Shown: positions 47,801-59,800 of the stretch, one piece after another
Layout of the letters: each line of letters opens with the position of its first letter
Position numbering within the stretch: position 1 is the first letter of the stretch
NCBI RefSeq assembly: GCF_947172395.1
Contig: NC_069105.1
Location: forward strand, 7,268,971 to 7,332,970
Source of the DNA: Bicyclus anynana
Taxonomy: Eukaryota > Arthropoda > Insecta > Lepidoptera > Nymphalidae
DNA length: 64,000 bases
Reading direction: 5' to 3'
Position numbers and translations under genes: made by a program
Notes under the pieces: generated by a model
Told to the model about the DNA's origin: nothing
Databases searched by the model: none
What the model saw: the letters and a program-made list of their open reading frames with translations, nothing else

Positions 47801-50800
47801 CTCTTTGAAGTACGAGGATAGTTCTTACGGAGAGTTTTTTTTTTAGGAAAGGGTAGAGCAGAAGTCAAAATGAAGCTTGGCCGGGTCCTAGAGTTCCATA
47901 TAAAATGACCTATTATTCCATATAGAATAAATCCACTGTGATTTGTTAGGGTTACCGCGGAAGACCAGGAGTGGAAAGCAACTTATCTATATATTAACGT
48001 GTGTGTTTGTGTGCAGGCATGGACAACACGTGCGTGCTGTGCGTGGAGTGCTTCAAGGTGTCGGCGCACCGCCACCACAAGTACAAGATGGGGCAGTCGG
48101 GCGGCGGCGGGTGCTGCGACTGCGGGGACACCGAGGCGTGGAAGCGGGACCCCTTCTGCGAGCTGCACGCTGTATGACGTTACTATTTATATGCAGGCAC
48201 TAGCAAACGCTCCGTGGGCGAAGCCAGGGTTCTATCTTGGGGCAGCTATACTTCGTCGTCATCAACCCATATTCGGCTCACTGCTGAGCTCGAGTCGCCT
48301 CTCAGAATGAGAGGGATAAGGCCAATAGTCCACCACGCTGGCCCAATGCGGATTGGCAGACTTCACACACGCAGAGAATTAAGATAATTCTCTGATGAAG
48401 ATAATTCTCTAACAAAATAAAATTGTTAAATTCGCTAAAATACAAGTGAACTCGTAGATATCAAAAAAACAAAAATAACTCAATATTTCAATATCCTCCG
48501 TGGCGCAGTGGTATGCGCGGTGGATTTACAAAACGGAGGTCCTGGGTTCGATCCCCGGCTGGGCAGATTGAGATTTTCTTAATTTGTCCAGGTCTGGCTG
48601 GTGGGAGGCTTCGGCCGTGGCTAGTTACCACCCTACCGGCAGAGACGTACCGCCAAGCGATTTAGCGTTCCGGTACGATGCCGTGTAGTAACCGAAAGGG
48701 GTGTGGATTTTCATCCTCCTCCTAACAAGTTAGCCCGCTTCCATCTTAGACTGCATCATCACTAACCATCAGGTGAGATTGTAGTTAAGAATAAATAAAA
48801 AAAAAAAGTTGTTTTTATTTTCATGTACCACTCGTTGTGCAGGCTCCAGACAGCGAAGAGCAGGCGCAGGCCAGCATCAGCCCGGAGGTGACGGAGCGCA
48901 TGAAGATCGTCGCGTCCGTCTGTCTGTCGTACTGCTTCCGCCTGCTCACGCTTGACCACGCGCCCGGATTGCCCAACGACTTGATGTATGCTTTTTTTTT
49001 ATTCTTAAACAAGTTAGCCCTTGACTACAATCTCACCTGATGGTAAGTGATGATGCAATCTTAGATGGAAGCGGGCTAACTTGTTAGGAAGAGGATGAAA
49101 ATCCAAACTCCTTTCGGTTTCTACACTGCATCGTACCGGAATGCTAAATCGTTTGGCGGTACGTCTTTACCGGTAGGGTGGTAACTGGCCACGGCCGAAG
49201 CCTCCCGCTAGCTAGATCGGGACCAATTAAGAAAAACCTCAATCGGCCCAGCCGGGTATCGAATTCAGGACCTCAGTCTTGTAAATTCACCGCGCATACC
49301 ACTGCGCCACAGAGACCGTCAAACTTCCGACTGGATTTGTTTTGACTAAAGACAATTTCTCAAAAATTGATGTTTTGTATATGTCACCGTTAAATTGTAC
49401 AATACGTTAGTTTATAATGTCACTCGCGATATTATAATCTGTCGATATATTATGAACTGAACATACTGATTACAATTTAACGTGTTATTTTTTGGTTATA
49501 TAACCTATCAAAGTAAAACCGTTAAATTGCAATTTTAAAACGTCATCTGTCGGAACTTGCCCTTGATTGGTCGGCCTTACAGCAGACCGTTCTGTGTCCG
49601 TAGTGTTAGGAATGAAACACGTATATAATACGTAATATATTGACGTATTTTTCATTTTAACAGTAACATATATACCGTGTGTGAAAAAATACTGATGTAT
49701 ATCTGTATATTTTTTGCTTCACTTAACCCGTTATGTGCCATTTTGGCCATCATCACTTTATGGTATGTTTAAGAAGAGAGCATCTTTAAGAAGAGAGTCA
49801 ATAGGCATCTTTGCAAGCGCATTCCACCTTAGGCCACATCTACACTTACCGTCAGGTGAGATTGTGGTCAAGCACGAGCTTATTCCATATAAATAAAAAA
49901 ACTTTCCGCCGATGTTCGAGGCTATAAAGTTTTACCACAAGTGGTGAATCTGTAATGCCAATCAGTAATCTTGGCTCACCGATTCACTGCATCCAATGTA
50001 GATGGAACCGTCATAAAGATGGAAGGTTCTCGCGAGGTATATTACAACCTGACGGTATTAACAATTTCACTGTGACATAGATTCACGCGCTCAGAATAAA
50101 AAACTAATAGACTTCGTATTTTTTTTTTTCAGATTAAAAGACGCTGAGAGAGACTTGCTACAGATACTGGACCAACCGGACTGTTACTGCACTGTGTTGT
50201 ACAACGATGAAACACACACTTTTGAACAGGTATAAAATAGATTTGTGCCTTTATTTGAAATTAGTATGTTTTAATACGCAAGTTGACACTTTATTTTAAA
50301 GGGTCTTAAATTGTTCATTATGGTTCTACTAGATTGAGAAAAAAATATTATATTTTTTTGAGACGTGATTGCATTAAAATTTAAATTTTCCAATATTTTT
50401 TGACAATACGAGCAAAAACGCTATCAGCCATGATGGGTCTATATTTTATCTGTGTCATGACGTCACGTAAACCCGTAAAACCGTACAATAAAAAGGCAGT
50501 GAATCTTAAATTGAACACGCCTTATTTTGACGTTTTGACGTTTCGAGGACAGTTCATACAAGTATCATTGTGACGTCACAAAATGGATAATTGGCAATTT
50601 GTCTAATTTTTCTCAAAAACCATCCTAGAACTTCAACGAACATTTAAAAAAAATAATTCGCCAAATTGGTCCAGGCGTTGTTGAGTTATGCGCTTACCAA
50701 CCTATTTTGCGATTCATTTTTATATTATAGATATATAGATAATTAAAATATATCTTTTTTGTTTTGTAGGTGATAACAACCTTGATGCGGGTGATAAAAT

Positions 50801-53800
50801 GCAACAAGCGCGACTCGGTGGAGCTGGTCAGCCTCATCGACCGCGAGGGGCGCGCGCTCGTCAAGTGCAACTCCTTCCAGATCTGCGACAAGTTGAAGAC
50901 TGACATTGAGATGTGAGTGTTCACACCCCCTCGGTTGGCCTAACATGTGACCTACGACATAAATTTCCTGTAGAGATTCCAAACCACTAAACACATTATA
51001 AGCTGAAAATCAACAGACAGGCTTGCTGTTATTGGGGTAGGATACCCTTTACATTTGAATTTTTTTTTTCTTTCTTTCCAAAACAGCTGTGAAATCGCTA
51101 ATGTCAGAAGCGATAAGTCCACCTTTTTGTATCCTACATTATTTGTTATCTTGTTTTGTGGTGTACAAATAAAGTGTATAAATAAATAAAAAAAAAAGAC
51201 AGCCGTCCTATCGCAACGTAAGAGACCAGTATATCCGGTTCGGTCGAAAATATTTTATTTTGTTGTCAAGAGATATGTCGTCGGTTGCATGTTAAACCAA
51301 CTGGTCAGGTTATAAAACCATAATACCTTAAGTCAAAACTCCTGTTCAATAGGGGTATAAACTGGTATAGTAAGCTCATAATCTGTTTTTGGGTGTCATA
51401 AATGTCATTTTTATCGGTCAACGGTTCCTGCCCACATGAGACTAATAGGGTTCCATGGATTCACCGTGCGGGTGCCGGGTCTATCACGTGGTAGAGATAA
51501 AAACGCCGAGCAAAGCCCTGGACTTGTGATCGATAGACGTAGGGTTAAGGAATTCCTTAACCCTACGTCTCTTTCCCTTCTCCTTTCATGTTCCCTCCCA
51601 GGCTGCCAAATTTGGTAAGATCCTACTAGAGCAGCTTTAGATACCCGTTCTAATATAGAACTTGCCTAGAGTGTGTACAAAATATCTGAAAAATACTGAA
51701 ATCAATTATCTAATTTTAAATGTGGAAAGACTTGAGTGGTTTGCAACCCCATTTCAATTTTTTTTTGTAAAATATGTACAGATACATATACTCACTCTAA
51801 GGTCCATATTATTCTCATATATCAAACTCAGGTGCGTTATCATTTGACATGCTGACTGTATATATGTAAAATGTGATTGGTGGTGGTGTGTTCTGTTGGA
51901 GCCGTTTGTACTCAGCCGCTGTGCCATGTTCGAAAGGTTCACGTCGCGGCACGGGCCCGCGCTCAAGGTGCTGGTCATGCACGCGCACGTCGTCGCGCAC
52001 CAGACCTTCGCCATGAAGCTGCTCAACTGGTAAGCGGACTTATCATTAACAACCCATATTCACTGTTGAGCATGAGACTCCTCTCAGAATTAAAGGGCTT
52101 ACGCCTTAGTCCATCACGCTGGCCGAATTCGGATTGGCAGACTTACCACGTAGAGAATTGAGAAAATTCTCAAGTTTGCAGGTTTCTTCACGATGTTTTT
52201 CCTTCACCGTTTGAGACACGTGATATTTAATATCTCATAATTTACTTATCTGACATGAAAAACTTCTATACGCATGCTTAATTTGCGGAATAAGCTGTTT
52301 AAGAATTCAATCGAATCGATATATCGTTAAAAAGCGCCATCTGTAGTAACTCTTCTAAACTACGACACAACACAAGTAAGCCCAGCGCCGAATTTGTTTA
52401 GTCTTTTAACGGCGTATTTGTGAACTAACTAGTTGGAGCTTGTGGTGTAAAGCAAGTTTTAACGAGAGATGGCGCTATTAACCGGTACTAATTTTGAAGT
52501 TTCTCTTTTATGTGGTTTTATTATCTTCGGTCGTGATATTTTGAAAAATACACTAATAGTAGAGCAAGTTTGTAAAATTAACAGTGTATCTATGATTATT
52601 ACTTTCGACGATAAAAAGACATCTTTACGAAGCTGCGGTGAATCGCACCGCATGGCATAATCATGACGTCACAACGACGTGTATTATATTTTAAATATGA
52701 ATTCAGACCTGGTGTAGTTTTTAGTAGACGTCTTGAGTCCTATTTACAGCTCTCGTCAATTTCAAATTACTTTTGTATTTTCTAAATTGGCCCAGATCTG
52801 GTCTGGTGGCCATTTAGCCTTATAGTATGATGCTGCATAGAATTGGTATGCAAGAGAATACACTTATAATCAAGTAAGCTTGCTTTCATCTGAGACTGCA
52901 TTGAGAGATCATCGAGATAATAGAACTAAATTATTTAAAAAATGTTTTGATAAGATTTCTAAACTTTCTCCTTATAATTTCTCATTGTAGGCTCCAAAAC
53001 TTCGTGAGCCAAGAGCAAAGTCTCCGGTTAGCTGTCAGCCAATTGGCTCTGGGGGAGGAATCTGGCTTGGCGGGCTGGGCTCTAGCCGGCACCACGGGAG
53101 GAGTGGCTGCCGGGGTGATGCAGAACGACTGCCATATGTGGAAGGCTGCTCGGACTGCATGGCACCGGCTACTTATAGCTACAACTCTTATGGACTCCTC
53201 TACTAAGAGGACTATGGCTATATTGTTTACCAAAAATTATGGTGAGAATATTTTGTTGTTTTTTTTTAACATGGCAAAACTATTGGGGTTGCTTGTTTAC
53301 TACGGAAGCACAGGAGGGTGGTTACTGGGGTAATGCAGCATGACTGTCACAGACACACTTTTCAGACCGCATGGTATAATTTGTTCATAGCTACCACCTT
53401 TATGGACTCGTCTTCTAAGAGGACTATGGCTATATTTTTCACCAAAAATTGTGGTGAGCATATATATTTTACGTTATTTCACTTTCATTAGCTCGCCTTA
53501 CCTTTACAACATAAAACCAATATTTTTTTGTTATGATTTGAGGAAATACATGGCAACGACCCTCGTGAACTCGTCTACTAAGAGGACTATGGCTATATTG
53601 ATCACCAAAATTTTTGTTGAGATTTTTTTTGACATGGCGAAACTGTAAGGGTTCCTTGGTGCGTAGTCAACAACGAACCCTTCAATTTCGCCATGTCAAA
53701 AAAACCTTATAATTACATTCCACATGATTCCCTGGATTTAGGCAGTGTGCTATCTATACACAAAGCTCAAGTAGAGATCCAAAGATATCTTAGTTGATTA

Positions 53801-56800
53801 TTTATTAATTATTTTTCAGGTTCAATCCTAAAGGACTTCATCCGCGACGACCACGACCACTCGTTCTCGATATCGTCGCTGTCGGTGCAGCTGTACACGA
53901 CGCCCACGCTGGCGCACCATCTCATCGCGAAGCACGACGCGCTGTTCGTCGTCATGAACACGTTCGTGAGCGAGTGCAACAGGAGATGTAACGCCGAGGT
54001 GAGTCAAACGACACGACCACTCGTTCTCGATTACTAATTACTAAGGAGGGAAATATAACAATCGGGATACTTTCAAAGAAGCTTACATTTTTAAAGTATT
54101 CTTATAGACAGAGAGCCCATGAATCCCAGACCTTCAACATTTTATAAAAGCTGAAAGTATGTCAGCTCATGCTCCTACCATAAGTAGGCACGGTGGCCAA
54201 TTATGGAGCTTGGAGCGTGGTGGCTTTGGAAGGTAGCAGGTTTTAAGGATCCAGATCCTCAACCGTCGAAGTATAAAGTATGATTTTTTTATATTTTTGT
54301 CTGCATAGTATGAGAAATGATATTCCCATATGCCAAACTCTTGGCAACCTTTCGCTAGAGACCCTTGATGTTTAAAATTAAATAGTGTTCTTCGAAGGGT
54401 TGCCGCGAAGCTATGTGACTAGCGACGAAAATGATGAAGATCTGGGATTCACAGACTCTTAGTTTATTACGGTAATAACGAAAAAAATTAGGGTTCGTAC
54501 ATTTTGTCTATTTCTCTTGACTAGATGTCTCGTTCTCATTTATTGTTGTTTCTAATTCTCATTTTTTTTCTTTTACAGGGTCGGTTGGAGTTCGATCGTA
54601 ACCACGTGTCGATGGCCTTCAAGCGCGCTCAGTTCGTGTTGTACGACGTAAAGTACTTGCTGGGTTCCGTGCCCACCACCTTCGACGATGACCTTCGGAA
54701 GGGCTTCCTCCACGGGCTGTCACTGATGCTGAACTTGCTTGTCATGATGCAGGGGATGGATTCGGTTGTGAGACAAGTGAGTGATGCATTCAATAAAGAT
54801 AAAAGCGATATCAAAGTCAATGCTGATAATTGGATCAAGCTATCACATCCGAGGTTCACTTCCATGCTATGATATTACACTGTACCACATATATTTACAT
54901 CTCATATACAGTTTTTTGTAACAAGCACTCATAACTGAGGTCCTTGCATATACTGGCATTTAAAATATTTTTTTAAGGCTTAAAAATACTGCTATATCTA
55001 GCAAATATTAGGGTAGTAAAAACCACGGAACTACTATTTCTTAGAAGTGGATATTATTTTATATAGTGTTTTGTTCCAGCAGCTCTAACTTAGTCACCAT
55101 CATTGATTTTTATTAATTACATTGAAATTTTTTAAATTCGAAATTACTATAAACAATGGGGATGATGTCGATGATGGGAACTAGGTTTGAATATCTTGAT
55201 TTTTATGATATATTCGGGTAAATAAGGTCAGGATATTTGCAAAATAAATTAGATTATTAAATTTCAAAATCTATTAAAAATCTTTAATCATCATGATGAT
55301 GATGATGATGATGATGAGATAGAAATTCATACAGTTTTAGCTTCCTTACATTAAATGTGATATTTTTTAATACATGAACTATAAACAAACGCAAAAATAA
55401 CAAAGATATTAGTAATTTTGTGTTTACGCCCATATAAATCTAACGATCATTATGTACCTACGACGTCATTAATTCGTACAATTTTGTATGGGGCGTTTTT
55501 CAAGGATCCGTGGCAGTGCCGCAAATCTGACCCTTTAATTCCCTGTAGTTCCGAAAGTAATGATCGCAGATACCCTGTTACTTTTACAAAATTACTTTAC
55601 TATTAGCATACACCTAATTTATATTTAAAAAACAGTCATCATCCATATTACAGTTATTTAGCCAAACACAAGCCTATCTTGGATAATAAAATATTTGATC
55701 AATGAAGAACTTTATCTCACTTGCTTGGGTCTGCACATTATGTCTTCCACTCTCTTCTACCATTTGTTAACTCATCATATATCGATTGACACTCTTTCAC
55801 ACACTCCAAACTCCGTGTTCTTTCAAAATTGGAAGTGAAAGTCATCCTTCTTTCATTCGTAGATCGGCCAGCACATGGAGTACGAGCCGGAGTGGGAGTC
55901 AGCGTTCAATCTCCACGTGAAGTTAGCGCAGAGCATCACCCTGGCGCTGGAGTGGAGCAGCTCGGAGCGCACGCTCGCCGCTTCCGCCTACCGCATGGCT
56001 CTGCGCAGGCACGCGGAGACGTGCGCCAAGCGCGCCAGCGAGCTCAGAGGTGAGATCTGACAATTTCTATGTCAATCTCACTCTGTCAATCTCTACTTCT
56101 TATCCTTAAAATAAAAAGAAAAGGGGGTGAAATAGGGGTTGAAAGTTGGTATGGAAAGTCGATAGAGACCCAAACCCCGTTTGAATTTTAAAAATTCTCA
56201 AGTTACGTTATATTTCTTAATTTTTTTCATGATGAAAGGTCATTCCTCACGAAATCTCAAACACCGAACCTGCCAAATTTCATGTACAAAGCTGAAATTT
56301 GGCAGGGAGGTAGTTTATAGTTAGTAGATAAGAACGTATTTTGCGATAGGGCTGGGTAAAAAAACTCTAAGAGCGGCCGAAGTCGCGGACGTCCGCTAGG
56401 TAATATGTAAAAAAGAAATGGAATTCAAATTATTTCTTAGATACCATTTTGTAGCAATACCCGTTTTCTGTTACAGAACTGGGCAATCAAAGCGCATCAG
56501 TGATCCCATACGACGTGTCCAAGGAGCCGGTGTCTGTGCACCGGCCGCTGTCGCGGTTCATCGCTGGATTGCACCTGCAGCTGTACCGGCACGGCTTGTC
56601 GTACCACAGCCGCGAGTTCGAGCGCCAGGACCGACCTAAACCCACGCCTGAAGAGCTGATAGGTGAGAATCCTATTAAAAAACTACAATAATTTATGTTT
56701 TTATATTATACTAAAGCCAAATTCGATGTGGAATGTTTAATAACAAACTAAAATGAGTTTATAAATAGCTACTCATTTTACACCTAAATATGATTTTAAT

Positions 56801-59800
56801 CAACTTGCTCCTAAATTTTTTGTCATTAGACTAGGGGTTTTTTTTGAATAACATTGAAAAAAAAAACATTCTTCATCATCATTATTGCTGGTCTTTATGG
56901 CTTGTAACAAAATAGATGTAGTCCTCATATCAGAGTCCCATGTTAATGACAGGAGCCTATTTGTTATACCAGGATATCAATGCTACTTAACACCCCATCC
57001 GGATGGTGGATCCCATGGAGGAACGGCTATAGTAATCAGAAACAATCTAAAGCACCACTTACTTGATCATTACAGAACTCCTTATATACAAGCGACTACA
57101 ATAAAACTAGAAGAGAAGTCAGATTTTATTACGCTCTCAGCTATCTACTGCCCACCCCCTAACAAGATAGACGATTTTCGAAATTCTTTAAAACACTGGG
57201 AAATCGCTATATAGCTGGAGGCGATTGGAACGCCAAGCACGCTTTCTGGGGCTCCCGCTGTACACTTCCACGGGGAAGAGAGCTCAAAAAAAGTATTGAC
57301 AATAACAACTTACTTACGATATCGACTGGTGAACCGACTTACTGGCCTTCGGACATTAATAAAATACCTGATCTTCTAGACTTCTTTGTTACCAAAAATG
57401 TTTCTCATCTCTATACTAACATTCAGTCAAGTCTAGACGGGTCCTCTGATCATACACCTATAATTTTAGAACTTAGTAGGACGACCATACTTCTTAATGA
57501 CAACAATGACTATCTCTATAATCACAAGACAGACTGGTACTCATTTCGAGACTTCATAACCGAAACTATTGACATGAAAGTCCCTCTCAAGAGCGAAGAG
57601 GACATTGACATGGCCACAATATACATAACAAACTTGATCCAAGTTGCAGCATGGAAGAATACTCCCCATTTAAGCCCTAAAAAGATGGGCATTTTGCTTC
57701 CATCAGATATCAAGTTAAAAATTGAAGACAAAAGGCGGCTCAGACGTAATTGGCATAACTCACGCCGCCTAGATGACAAAGCTAACTTTAATCGCGCCGT
57801 GAAAGAGCTAAAAGCTATACTCGGAGATTCATCAAACAACCTAATTAAGGAAAATCTGGAATTACTGTCACCGACAGGACGAGGAGACAGATCGCTATGG
57901 AAGGCCACTAAATATCTTAATCAACCCATCAGAACTGGCGTAGCTTGGGCTCGACGTGACATTGAAAAAGCAGAGGCTTTCGCGGCATACCTTGAAACTG
58001 TATTCCAGCCTAATCCTGGTGTGGATGATCCTGAAATTGAGGATATACTTCAGCAAGATCTCCAAATGTGCCTACCGCTCAAGCCAACATCTCCTAAAGA
58101 GATAAGTAAAGTGATTTTATCGCTAGACTCAAAAAAGGCTCCTGGATTTGACCTGATTACTCCTCTCGTCCTCAAAGAACTTCCTAAAAAGTGTCTTGTA
58201 TATCTGGCTAACCTCTTTAACCGCATTTTCCAATTAAACTACTTTCCTGATATCTGGAAGGTGTCTCAGATCACAATGATACACAAACCAGGGAAACCTC
58301 TGGAAGAAGTTAGCTCTTATCGCCCCATTAGCCTTACTCCCGTCCTGTCAAAGGTCTGGGAAATAATTTTCCTAGCGAGAATGGAAGAAGCCCTAAAAGA
58401 AAATGAGACTATTCCTGCTCACCAGTTCGGCTTTCGTAAACAACACTCGACTGTCGAACAAGTCCACAGGGTGTACCACACAATCCGCCAATGCCTTGAA
58501 AAGAAGGAATATTGTTCTGCGGCATTTCTGGATGTCCAACAGGCCTTTGATAGAGTGTGGCACAAAGGGCTCTTGGTAAAAATCAAAAAACTCCTACCAC
58601 ATTCTATGTTCCTGTTACTTGCATCTTATCTTAAAAACAGAATATTCCAAGTTAAACAGCGCGACGCTAGATCCAGTTTCTGTACCTACAAAGCAGGTGT
58701 ACCCCAAGGCTCAGTTCTTGGCCCAGTCCTTTACAACATATTTACATGTGACTTACCACAATCACCTGATGTCACCATTGCAACATATGCTGATGACGCA
58801 GCTTTCCTGTCTTGCGATAAAGATGCAAATCGTGCTAGTTCAATCCTACAAAATCAACTTGATGCATCCCACCTGTGGCTTTCTAAATGGCGAATTGTAG
58901 CGAGTGCTTCAAAATCCCATCACATCACCTTTGCACTTCGAAAAGGGGATTGCCCTCCTATTAAGCTAGGAAACGAAGACCTGCCGCCAACAACATGTGT
59001 TAGGTACTTGGGCTTCCATCTGGACCGACGATTGACATGGAAATATCATATTGACAATAAAAGAAAAGAGCTCAACACAAGGTTTAGAAATCTGCTCTGG
59101 TTACTTGGCAGACAGTCTACACTGAGACTTAACAACAAATTGCTCATTTACTGTGCAGTCTTGAAACCTATCTGGCTTTACGGGATTCAGCTGTGGGGCA
59201 CCTGCAGTAAATCCAACGCAATGCGTATCCAACGGATCCAAAATAATATATTAAAGACTATTACTGATGATGACCCCTTGATTTACTCGCAACGATGAAA
59301 TCCACCAATATCTGGAAATGCCAACTATCTTTGAGGAAATCAAAAACAACTGTAGAAAACATAAAGAAAGGCTGACCCGACATCCCAATCGCCTCGCTAA
59401 CTCACTGGTGGTAGCGCCGCGAATCAAGCGCCTGAAGCGAGCTGACGTGCTCGATGAGTAGTTGATGGCGGAGCTCTGGCTCTCCTGTCAGAAACCGTCC
59501 CTTAGTCACAGAACTCACCTGCTTATAGTTTAACGACTGATCGCAGATATCAAGAAAAGAAAAAAAAAAAAAAATCATCATTATTGAAACATCGCGAGGA
59601 AACCTGCACACCAGAGAATTTTCTTAAAACGTGTGTAAAGTCTGCCAACCCGCATGAGGCCAGCGTGGTGGACTATTAGCCTGCCCCTTCTCATTCTGGG
59701 AGGAGCTCAAGTATTTGTTGTTTTCTGATCGTGTAAATGCCGTAGACTCCTTAACGAGTCCTCAACGGCGACATCGGGGGCTTTGGGCGAGCGCACAAGC

